From Arthrobacter_H sp030452125 (GTDB taxonomy: Bacteria; Actinomycetota; Actinomycetes; Actinomycetales; Micrococcaceae): DNA of 64,000 nucleotides. Below are positions 42,100 to 51,041 of this stretch, piece after piece; within the stretch, counting starts at the first letter, position 1; every line of letters starts with the position of its first letter. The position numbers and the translations under genes were made by a program. The stretch lies in assembly GCA_052379645.1 (NCBI GenBank), contig JBQSYU010000016.1. One strand, given 5' to 3'. The notes under the pieces were generated by a model. It did no database searches. It was not told where the DNA came from and saw only the letters and a list, made by a program, of their open reading frames with translations.

Positions 42100-43350
42100 T
42101 CAGGCTCGCTCGATCCGGCTCAGATCGCGCAGGACCCCGACCGCACCGTCGGAGGTCTGGACGAGGAATTCATATCCACGGTCCTCCAGGGCCAGGATCC
42201 ACTCCCCCGGTTCCAGGACGAAGGAGTTGCGGCCGGTGGCTTCGTTGACCGCGGTGCGGCGGTCGGGGACGGCGAACCAGAAGGCCGTGGAGGCCGCGGC
42301 GTTCCCTCCGCTGGTGGCGGCGAAGGACTGTTCGGCGTCCTGCCGGGTGGCGGTGTCGCTGCCGGCGGCCACCGGATGCACGGTCGTCTGCGGTGCCGGG
42401 GCTTCGGCGGCGGGTTCCTGCGCTGCCGGGGTTCCCACGATGTCCTCCTCGACGGCCGGGGACCGGCGATCGGCGACGACCGGCAGGGCCCCCGCATCGG
42501 TGGAGGGTCCCGCTGCCTCAGGTTCCTCGCCTCCTCCGGCGGGCTCGGACGGCTCCGACGCTGCGGGTGCCTCGGGTCCTTCGTGCGCCTCGGGCTCCTC
42601 GGGCTCATCGGGTTCTGCCGCGGCGGGCTGCGGGTCCACGCCGTCCGTGGTGTCGGCGGCCCGGTCGGCGTCCGCGGATACCGGCCAGGCACCCGGAACC
42701 GGTTCGGGCGTCGTGCTGTGTCCGGCGGCCAGTGCGGTCGCCACCGTGGCCTCCGCCGTCGGATCGTGCGGCCGGTCCGCGGTGGACGGTTCCGTTCCGG
42801 TGGCGGACGGGGTGGCCGCAGCCGGGGCGTTCGACTCCGCGGGCCGGGTGTCGGCGCGGGGGGCGCTGGGGCGGATCGGACGGGTCAGCAGGGCCGTCTG
42901 ACCGGGCGCGAAATCAAGCACGAACCCGGGAATGTAGGGGGCCGCCGTCGTGCCTGCGGCCATGACCAGTGCGCCAACCAGTCCCAGTAGGAACGCCGGG
43001 TTCATCGACATCACCGACGAGATGAAGAAGTACAGGATCCCCAGCAGGGACACCACCGAACCCAGCTGGTCCAGGGTGAGGGAACCAGCGGTCACCTTGG
43101 TCCTGCCGGCGAGCCGGCGCCAGGCGAACGCCCCGCCGATGATCAGCGGCAGGGCCAGCGAGATGAACTGGTTGAAGGCGGTCGTCTGATGGTTCCAGAC
43201 GTTGGCATAGGAGCCGGCGCCGATCTGGAACGGCAACACGGATCCCACCAGCAGCAGCAAGGCACCGGCCATCACCACGACTTCGCGCAGGGTGAAGGGA
43301 CCGGCCAGGGCCGGGGCGGCCCCCGACGAATCGGCGGAGGAACTAGCCAC
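42100..43350 (-). CDS. Membrane protein with long disordered linker
   Basis: The 416-residue protein has four hydrophobic helices in the first ~135 residues (beginning VVVMAGALLLLVGSVLPF), then ~200 residues dominated by Ala, Pro, Glu, Thr and Asp with no fold, and a C-terminal segment of ~60 residues that looks globular (FVLEPGEWILALEDRGYEF, then FLVQTSDGAVGVLRDLSRIERA split after GAVG). I do not recognise it. GTG 43350 has AGGAG five bases upstream. It precedes nth and is probably co-transcribed. The 246 bases before acs contain no gene I can see. Confidence 0.7.
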   Translation of the reverse strand: MASSSADSSGAAPALAGPFTLREVVVMAGALLLLVGSVLPFQIGAGSYANVWNHQTTAFNQFISLALPLIIGGAFAWRRLAGRTKVTAGSLTLDQLGSVVSLLGILYFFISSVMSMNPAFLLGLVGALVMAAGTTAAPYIPGFVLDFAPGQTALLTRPIRPSAPRADTRPAESNAPAAATPSATGTEPSTADRPHDPTAEATVATALAAGHSTTPEPVPGAWPVSADADRAADTTDGVDPQPAAAEPDEPEEPEAHEGPEAPAASEPSEPAGGGEEPEAAGPSTDAGALPVVADRRSPAVEEDIVGTPAAQEPAAEAPAPQTTVHPVAAGSDTATRQDAEQSFAATSGGNAAASTAFWFAVPDRRTAVNEATGRNSFVLEPGEWILALEDRGYEFLVQTSDGAVGVLRDLSRIERA

Positions 43351-43596
43351 GATGACTCCTTTCGCCGCCCACTTCGTGACGGTCTGCAATCGACTGTGGG
43401 TCCCAGCCTATCGGCGGGGGACGGCCAACGCCGCACCCTTTCCGACGCCATTTCAGCCTCCGGGGCGCCTCGGGGCTACCGTTCACCGCAGAATCCGCAC
43501 GGTGGGCGTCTCACTGCGTGATCGAGGCCACCACGAGCGGCGATCGGTTGTAACCTGACTCACAGCACTTAATTCCGCGCCGAAAGGATCCGCACC

Positions 43597-45579
<1,983 letters not shown>

Positions 45580-45587
45580 TCCACCCG

Positions 45588-45619
45588 GTCCCGGCGGGGA
45601 CTTTCCGCCCCGCCGGGAC
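45588..45619 (+). terminator. Hairpin terminator after acs
   Basis: Perfect 12-bp arms GTCCCGGCGGGG / CCCCGCCGGGAC with an eight-base loop, starting nine bases after the acs stop. Confidence 0.75.
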
Positions 45620-45629
45620 ACTGTTGCTG

Positions 45630-45667
45630 CCACGCCCCGTCATACACCATGTGTAGGCGGGGCGTGG
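45630..45667. promoter_or_regulatory. Second inverted repeat upstream of aroQ
   Basis: Arms CCACGCCCCG / CGGGGCGTGG (10 bp, perfect) enclose a nested TACAC-CAT-GTGTA repeat. It ends a few bases before a TTTAAT box (45671-45676) that lies six bases before the aroQ ATG. It may be a back-up terminator for acs (followed by GGGTTTAAT) or an operator over the aroQ promoter. Confidence 0.5.
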
Positions 45668-45682
45668 GGGTTTAATGAGGGC

Positions 45683-46135
45683 ATGACTGTCACCACTTCG
45701 GAACCCCGCCGCGTCCTGGTCCTGAACGGGCCGAACCTGAACCTGCTCGGAACCCGCGAACCGGGGATCTACGGCACCGCGACCCTGGCCGACGTCGAGG
45801 CCCTGTGCCGGGACCGGGCCGCCGCACATGGCCTGGCGGCCGATTTCCTGCAGTCCAACCACGAGGGCGTGCTCGTCGATGCCATCCAGGCGGCCCGCGA
45901 TACGGCGTCGGGCATCGTCCTCAATGCCGGGGCCTACACCCATACCTCGGTGGCGATCGCCGATGCCATCTCGGCGGTCGGGCTTCCGGTGGTCGAGGTC
46001 CACCTGTCCAACGTCCACGCCCGGGAGGAATTCCGTCATCATTCCTTCATCTCCCCCGTCGCCACCGCGATCATCATCGGGGCGGGCCTCAATGGATATG
46101 GGTATGCCATCGACCAGCTCGCCGGTCTACCCTGA
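45683..46135 (+). CDS. aroQ: 3-dehydroquinate dehydratase, type II
   Basis: AroQ dehydrates 3-dehydroquinate in the shikimate pathway. The 150-residue protein matches the type II family: VLNGPNLNLLGTREPGIYG with the catalytic tyrosine, QSNHEGVLVD, LNAGAYTHTSVAI, and EVHLSNVHAREEFRHHS. TTTAAT six bases before the ATG is a possible -10 box. It stands apart from other aro genes. Confidence 0.94.
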   Translation: MTVTTSEPRRVLVLNGPNLNLLGTREPGIYGTATLADVEALCRDRAAAHGLAADFLQSNHEGVLVDAIQAARDTASGIVLNAGAYTHTSVAIADAISAVGLPVVEVHLSNVHAREEFRHHSFISPVATAIIIGAGLNGYGYAIDQLAGLP

Positions 46136-46167
46136 GCTGAAGGACCCCCACCAGGCAGGAGCAGCCC

Positions 46168-47151
46168 ATGGAGGAAACGCACGAGCCGGTGGCAGCGACC
46201 GCGGCCATCTACGACCAGTTCGCCCGGCACTGGTTCGCCGGACATTCACCGCTCTATGCCGCCTGGGCTTCCCGGGTCGCCGCCGACCGGGAGCTGGCCG
46301 CACTGGTGGCGACCCTGCCGGCGGCCAAACGCCAACCCAATCTGGTGTTCGCGGCCAGCCGTTTCCTGGGCTGTCCGGACCAGGACGCCGACACCCTGGC
46401 CCGGTTCCTGCGCGACCGCTGGTCCGAGGTCGCCGAGGTGGTCCTGGCCCGGCGCACCCAGACCAACGAACCGCGCCGGTGCGCCACCCTGCTTCCGGCC
46501 CTGGGGCTGATCGCCGCGGCCGAGGAACGGCCCCTGGCCCTGATCGAGGTCGGCCCCTCCGCCGGGCTCTGCCTGCTGCCCGACCTCTACTCCTATGAGT
46601 ACGACGACGGCCCCCGACTAGGCACCGGGAGCCCCCTGTTGCGCTGCACCACCACGGGGAATCCGCCGTTGCCCCCGGCCCTGCCCCGGGTCGCCTCGCG
46701 GACCGGGGTGGACCTGAACCCGCTGGACGGCACCGATGCCTCCACGGTCCGCTGGCTTGAATGCCTGGTCTGGCCGGGGCAGGAGGACCGGCTGGCCACC
46801 CTGCGCGCGGCGTTGGGGAGGTTGGCGTCCCTGGGCCCTGAAGGGCCGACGCTGCTGGCCGGGGACCTGAACGACCGGGTCGCCGAGCTGGTGGCCGGGG
46901 TGCCGGACACCCATGCCGCCGTCGTCTTCCATTCGGCGGTGTTGGCCTATCTGTCACCGGCCGACCGGGCCCGCTTCGCCGCCTCGGTCAGGTCCTTGGA
47001 CTGCCGGTGGCTCTCCAACGAGAACTTCTTCCTCGATGAGGCCGGCCGGACCGTCGACTCGGTCCAGGGGGACCGGTTCACGCTGGCCCTGGACTCGGTC
47101 CCGTTGGCCTACACCGGTCAGCACGGGGCCACACTGGATTGGATCGGTTGA
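46168..47151 (+). CDS. DUF2332 family protein
   Basis: The 327-residue protein belongs to DUF2332, an uncharacterised actinobacterial and proteobacterial family. Recognisable segments are YDQFARHWFAGHSPLYA at the N-terminus, FLRDRWSEV, LIEVGPSAGLCLLPD (which resembles a methyltransferase SAM loop), and VVFHSAVLAYL. No membrane segment is present. ATG 46168 has AGGAG six bases upstream. It may be co-transcribed with aroQ, 32 bases before it, and is convergent with marP. Confidence 0.82.
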   Translation: MEETHEPVAATAAIYDQFARHWFAGHSPLYAAWASRVAADRELAALVATLPAAKRQPNLVFAASRFLGCPDQDADTLARFLRDRWSEVAEVVLARRTQTNEPRRCATLLPALGLIAAAEERPLALIEVGPSAGLCLLPDLYSYEYDDGPRLGTGSPLLRCTTTGNPPLPPALPRVASRTGVDLNPLDGTDASTVRWLECLVWPGQEDRLATLRAALGRLASLGPEGPTLLAGDLNDRVAELVAGVPDTHAAVVFHSAVLAYLSPADRARFAASVRSLDCRWLSNENFFLDEAGRTVDSVQGDRFTLALDSVPLAYTGQHGATLDWIG

Positions 47152-47156
47152 AGGGC

Positions 47157-48338
47157 TCAGTGCGCCGAGCAGGCCCCGGTGGACACGGTTTCGGAATAGT
47201 CGGAGGCCTGTTCCAGGACCGGGCCGACTTCCTGCAGCGAGAGCGCATATCCCACCTCGGTGTCGCCCTTGGCCTTGGCGAAGATGACCCCGACCAGTTT
47301 CCCGGCATCGTCCAGCAGCGGGCCGCCGGAGTTGCCCTGTTGGACGTCGGCGCCGAGCTGGTAGATCTCTAGGGTGGAGGCGTCCGCCCCGTAGATGTTC
47401 TGCACCGAGATGCTGCGCAGCGACTGGACGATGGCGCCCCGGGCCTGGAACGGGCCGCCTTCGGGGTAGCCCATGTAGGTGGCCGAATCCCCGGTGGATA
47501 GATCCCGGCCTTCCTTCACCGGATCCAGTCCCAGGGAGTCCACCGCCAGCACGGCCAGATCCTGGGTGGAGTCGAAGTGGACCACCCGGGCGGGGAGCGC
47601 CCGGCCGTCGGCGGTGTTCACCACCGGTTCGGCGATACCAGCGACCACATGCGCGTTGGTCAGGATCCGGTCCGGCGCGACGACGAAGCCGCTGCCGGTC
47701 TGGTTGACCCCGCAGGCGAAGGCCGTCCCGGTGATCTTGGCCACCGACTCCTCCACCGTGTTGATGGCTTCCGGCTCCGCCTCCGCCGCGGCCCCGTCGG
47801 GGGCCGGGGCGAAGGGTTCGATCAGATCGGGGATGGACTGTCCCATGACCACCGAGCGGGCCTTGGCCATCGCCGAGGAGACCGGGTCGGGGGTGGCATT
47901 GCGGATCGTGCTGATCACCTGCGAGGAGGCGATCTGTTGGGATAGGAAGGGCAGGCCCATGCTCGCGGCGGAGAAGGCGATCGCCGAGATCACCAGGGCC
48001 GCGACGACGACGTTGGTGATCCCGCCCAGGAGCCGGTCGAAGGTCTTGATGACGGGGAAGTTCAGCAGCAGGCGCACCCGGTTGCCGACCGCCACCCCGA
48101 TGGAATGTCCCAGCAGCACCAGGACGACGGCGGTGGCGATGACCCAGAAGACCCGCCAGCCGGCCGTGGTGACCCAGCTGGAGACGAAGGGGATCGCGTA
48201 GAAGGCTCCGACCCCGCCGGCCACCAGGCCGACCACCCCGCCCAGGGTGACGAACAATCCCTTGCGCAGACCCGAGATCAGGAAGGCGACGAACGACAGC
48301 AACAGCAGGATGTCGAGCCAGCTGAACCCGAAAATCAC
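47157..48338 (-). CDS. marP: MarP-type membrane serine protease
   Basis: MarP protects mycobacteria from acid stress by activating a cell-wall hydrolase. The 393-residue protein has four N-terminal membrane helices of the CvpA type (from FSWLDILLLLSFVAFL on) and an extracytoplasmic chymotrypsin-fold domain with the catalytic triad in LTNAHVV (His230), STQDLAVL (Asp260) and GNSGGPLL (Ser337). Cysteines in FACGV and near the C-terminus (GACSAH) could form the regulatory disulfide known from MarP. GTG 48338 has AGGAG six bases upstream; the TTG one codon earlier is spaced too closely. Confidence 0.9.
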   Translation of the reverse strand: MIFGFSWLDILLLLSFVAFLISGLRKGLFVTLGGVVGLVAGGVGAFYAIPFVSSWVTTAGWRVFWVIATAVVLVLLGHSIGVAVGNRVRLLLNFPVIKTFDRLLGGITNVVVAALVISAIAFSAASMGLPFLSQQIASSQVISTIRNATPDPVSSAMAKARSVVMGQSIPDLIEPFAPAPDGAAAEAEPEAINTVEESVAKITGTAFACGVNQTGSGFVVAPDRILTNAHVVAGIAEPVVNTADGRALPARVVHFDSTQDLAVLAVDSLGLDPVKEGRDLSTGDSATYMGYPEGGPFQARGAIVQSLRSISVQNIYGADASTLEIYQLGADVQQGNSGGPLLDDAGKLVGVIFAKAKGDTEVGYALSLQEVGPVLEQASDYSETVSTGACSAH

Positions 48339-48469
48339 CAATATCTCCTACCGTCGCGTGGGGCTGCGGCGGGTTTCCGGCAGGCGCCGGTGCCCGCACG
48401 GCTCCATCAGTCTACGGGCACGCCCGGGTCAAACATTGGTGCTGAGGGCTGAAATCATGCCACTATCGT

Positions 48470-48485
48470 TGTGGAAGGTGTCACA
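48470..48485. promoter_or_regulatory. Putative Crp/GlxR-type operator
   Basis: TGTGGAAGGTGTCACA fits TGTG-N8-CACA, the cAMP-receptor-type site. It lies 57 bases before the ATG of the Crp/Fnr gene and 132 bases from the marP start, so autoregulation is likely and an effect on marP possible. Confidence 0.6.
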
Positions 48486-48541
48486 TCGGTTCTGACTACG
48501 GCACAATAGGACAAGCGCCATCACACTTGCAAGGAGAATTC

Positions 48542-49219
48542 ATGGACATCGAGGTACTGCGCCGGGCACCACTATTCACGACGCTCAGCGACGAAGTATT
48601 CGCCGCCCTGACCGAGGAATTGATCGAGGTCGATTTGTCACGCGGGGCATCAGTGTTCCGCGAGGGGGATCAGGGCGACCAGCTCTACTTCATCGTTTCG
48701 GGCAAGATCAAGCTCGGGCGTACCGCCCCGGACGGACGGGAGAACCTGCTGGCCGTCCTCGGTCCGGGTGAACTCTTCGGGGAAATGGCCCTGTTCGACC
48801 CCAGCCCGCGCAACGCCACGGCAACCGCCGTGTCGGAGACCCGTCTGGCCGGGCTGCGCCACGAGAACCTGCGCAAGGTCCTGCAGAACTCCCCGGAGGT
48901 CTCGGTGCAGCTGCTCCAGGCGTTGGCCCGCCGTCTACGCCGGACCAACGAGTCGCTGGCCGATCTGGTGTTCTCCGATGTCCCCGGCCGCGTGGCCAAG
49001 GCCCTGCTGGATCTGGCGGACCGTTTCGGCCGCCCGGCCACCGACGGGGTGCTGGTCGCCCACGAACTCACCCAGGAGGAACTGGCCCAGCTGGTCGGGG
49101 CCTCCCGCGAGACGGTGAACAAGGCCCTGGCGGAATTCGTCCAGCGTGGCTGGCTCCGGCTCGAAGCCCGCGCCGTGGTGATCCTGGACATCCAGCGTCT
49201 ACGCCAGCGTTCGCGCTAG
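48542..49219 (+). CDS. Crp/Fnr-family transcriptional regulator
   Basis: The 225-residue protein has a cyclic-nucleotide-binding beta roll at about residues 10-125 (FREGDQGDQLYFIVSGKIK, then the phosphate-binding cassette GPGELFGEMALFDPSPRNATA) and a C-terminal helix-turn-helix (LTQEELAQLVGASRETVNKALA). The cassette fits cAMP binding, as in GlxR of Corynebacterium and Crp of Mycobacterium. AAGGAG lies six bases before the ATG. The operator-like site upstream suggests self-control. Confidence 0.9.
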   Translation: MDIEVLRRAPLFTTLSDEVFAALTEELIEVDLSRGASVFREGDQGDQLYFIVSGKIKLGRTAPDGRENLLAVLGPGELFGEMALFDPSPRNATATAVSETRLAGLRHENLRKVLQNSPEVSVQLLQALARRLRRTNESLADLVFSDVPGRVAKALLDLADRFGRPATDGVLVAHELTQEELAQLVGASRETVNKALAEFVQRGWLRLEARAVVILDIQRLRQRSR

Positions 49220-49265
49220 GGCCGTAGCCTCCGGGCGGTACCCACCGCCCCTCGTTCCACCCCCG

Positions 49266-49301
49266 CCACCGGGGACGCCCCACGACGGGGTCCCGGGGTG
49301 G
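49266..49301 (+). terminator. Probable terminator after the Crp/Fnr gene
   Basis: Long imperfect GC hairpin: CCACC/GGTGG outer arms with GGGGAC-type inner pairing, followed by GGTCGTTCGTTTA. It lies about 45 bases past the stop. Confidence 0.5.
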
Positions 49302-49362
49302 GGGTCGTTCGTTTAAGCGCCGGGCCGGCCGTGCTGCAGGGCTCGGCCACGTTGGACCCGGT

Positions 49363-50367
49363 TCAGCGTCCGCGGGCGCCGGCTCCGCCCTCCGTGGCGG
49401 TACTGATGCTGACGTCGAGGTAGAAGGACCCCTCGACCTGGGTCAGCTTGGGGTGGTAGGACTTCATCCGGCGGCGATGGGAGAGATAGGCCACCGTGCC
49501 GCGGGTGGTGGCCACCTTCTCCAGGATGAACTCCACGGCGGGTGTGGTGATCCTGCTCAGTTCCTGCCCGCGGGTGTCCTGCTGGTCGACTTCATCACCC
49601 AGAGACGAGGTGGCACGGCCCTTCAGGACCTCGGCGGCTGACTTCCAGGCGCCCCAGACCCCCTTGCCCTGCAGGAGGCGGGCCTGTTGCTGCGGCGGCA
49701 AGGCCGCGGCGAAGTAGCGGGTGTCGAAACGCCGGTGGGCGAAATCGGGGCTGATCCAATGTGAGAGCGGACGCAGCAGGTCGGTCCGCAGTCCCAGCCC
49801 CCGCTTGGCCAGCATCGCGGTGAAGGAAATGTCCTGTCCGGCGACGGCCTCGCGGATCTGCATCCATTCGGTGGTGTTGGTGTTCTCCACGATGGACAGG
49901 GCGTCGGAACCGGCCAGCAGGATACCGGTCTCCTCGAAGAGCTCGCGCACCGCGCAGATGATGTGGCTCCGGGCGAAGCGGTGGTCCAGCACCCCCAGTT
50001 GGGCGCCCCACCAGCCCAGCGACGGACCGAACCAGTCGGTGTTCTCGTCGTCGCCGGCTTCGAAGCTTCCGCCGGGAAAGGCCACCGACCCCAGCGGGGA
50101 ACCGCCCGGGCGGTACGTGAGATAGGTCTCCACCCCCCGGGGCGAGTCCCTCAACAAGACGACGGACGAGGCCTTCCGGGCGGCACGCGGGGTGCGGCTG
50201 CCATAGGTGATCCAACTCTCCGCCGCCCCGTATTGGGACGGCGGGAGCGGAAAAAGTCGCCGGAGCATGCCGGTGCGGGGTGTGGCGGATTCCGCTGGAC
50301 GCGGTCCCCCGCCCCGACCGGACACGCCCCCGACGACGGGTCGTGACGAATCAGCTGAATTCGGCAA
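49363..50367 (-). CDS. NUDIX hydrolase with insertion in the Nudix box (NUDT19-like)
   Basis: The protein of up to 334 residues has a Nudix box split by about 40 residues: AFPGGSFEAGDDEN starts it, and AVRELFEETGILL finishes it. Eukaryotic NUDT19 and its bacterial relatives share such an insertion and hydrolyse CoA derivatives; the substrate here is inferred. The C-terminal part (WISPDFAHRRFDTRYFAAAL) is typical of that group. The start is uncertain: TTG 50367 overlaps ridA by 17 bases and has no ribosome binding site; GTG 50325 and ATG 50268 are alternatives. The N-terminal ~33 residues are Pro/Gly/Arg-rich. Confidence 0.75.
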   Translation of the reverse strand: MPNSADSSRPVVGGVSGRGGGPRPAESATPRTGMLRRLFPLPPSQYGAAESWITYGSRTPRAARKASSVVLLRDSPRGVETYLTYRPGGSPLGSVAFPGGSFEAGDDENTDWFGPSLGWWGAQLGVLDHRFARSHIICAVRELFEETGILLAGSDALSIVENTNTTEWMQIREAVAGQDISFTAMLAKRGLGLRTDLLRPLSHWISPDFAHRRFDTRYFAAALPPQQQARLLQGKGVWGAWKSAAEVLKGRATSSLGDEVDQQDTRGQELSRITTPAVEFILEKVATTRGTVAYLSHRRRMKSYHPKLTQVEGSFYLDVSISTATEGGAGARGR

Positions 50368-50827
50368 TCAATTCAACTTCGACACAGGCGTCCAGCGGCA
50401 GGGCCGCCACGCCGACGGCCGACCGGGCATGAATGCCCGCATCGCCGAAGACGGTGCCCAGCAGCTCGGACGCCCCGTTCACCACGCCCGGCTGGCCGGT
50501 GAAGGACGGGTCGGAGGAAACGAATCCGACGACCTTGACGATCCGGGTGACCCGGTCGAGGTCGCCGATCATCGATTTCACCACGGCCATGGCGTTGAGC
50601 ACCGCCGTGGCGGCTTGTTCCTTGGCGGTATCGGCGTCGACCTGCGCACCGACCTTTCCGTTTGCTGTGAGTTCGCCGTTAATGAACGGCAGCTGTCCCG
50701 AGGTGTGCACGAGGTTGCCGGTGATCACTGCAGGCACATAGGCGGCCACGGGTGCTGCCACCTGGGGCAGGGTCATCCCGAGTTCCGCAAGACGCTGTTC
50801 GACAGCGGATGAAGGCTGGTTTTCCAC
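50351..50827 (-). CDS. RidA-family protein
   Basis: The 158-residue protein is a YjgF/YER057c/UK114 member, enzymes that deaminate reactive enamine/imine intermediates. It shows VITGNLVHTSGQLPF, AVLNAMAVVKSMIGDLDRV, and a C-terminal GVAALPLDACVEVELIAEF with the arginine of HARSAVGV as the usual substrate-binding residue. It matches the longer (~155-residue) subgroup. The GTG start at 50827 follows AAAGGAA by 11 bases. It lies between the DUF4177 gene and the NUDIX gene. Confidence 0.88.
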   Translation of the reverse strand: MENQPSSAVEQRLAELGMTLPQVAAPVAAYVPAVITGNLVHTSGQLPFINGELTANGKVGAQVDADTAKEQAATAVLNAMAVVKSMIGDLDRVTRIVKVVGFVSSDPSFTGQPGVVNGASELLGTVFGDAGIHARSAVGVAALPLDACVEVELIAEFS

Positions 50828-50848
50828 GATTTCAGGTTTCCTTTCGGA

Positions 50849-51004
50849 CTACTGCTTGGGGCGTTTGAGATAGGCCACTGGAGCATTGCCGTCGGGCCCG
50901 GGAATGACGGTGACAAGCTCCCAACCGTCATCTCCCCATTGGTCCAGGATCTGCTTCGTGGCGTGAATTATCAGCGGTAAAGTCGCATACTCCCATTTCG
51001 TCAT
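50849..51004 (-). CDS. DUF4177-like small protein
   Basis: The 51-residue protein (MTKWEYATLPLIIHATK..., then DQWGDDGWELVTVIPG) fits the DUF4177 pattern of a small beta-sheet protein. Function is unknown. The ATG at 51004 lies seven bases after TAACGT. The next gene, ridA, begins 21 bases after its stop, so they are likely co-transcribed. Confidence 0.7.
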   Translation of the reverse strand: MTKWEYATLPLIIHATKQILDQWGDDGWELVTVIPGPDGNAPVAYLKRPKQ

Positions 51005-51011
51005 ACCGAAT

Positions 51012-51017
51012 ACGTTA
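51012..51017 (-). promoter_or_regulatory. -10 box, DUF4177-ridA unit
   Basis: Minus-strand TAACGT, seven bases (ATTCGGT), then ATG at 51004. It is back to back with the PBP promoter at 51029. Confidence 0.5.
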
Positions 51018-51028
51018 GCCCCTCCGGC

Positions 51029-51034
51029 TAAACT
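51029..51034 (+). promoter_or_regulatory. -10 box, penicillin-binding protein gene
   Basis: TAAACT, seven bases (GGTCCGC), then ATG at 51042; leaderless. Confidence 0.6.
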
Positions 51035-51041
51035 GGTCCGC

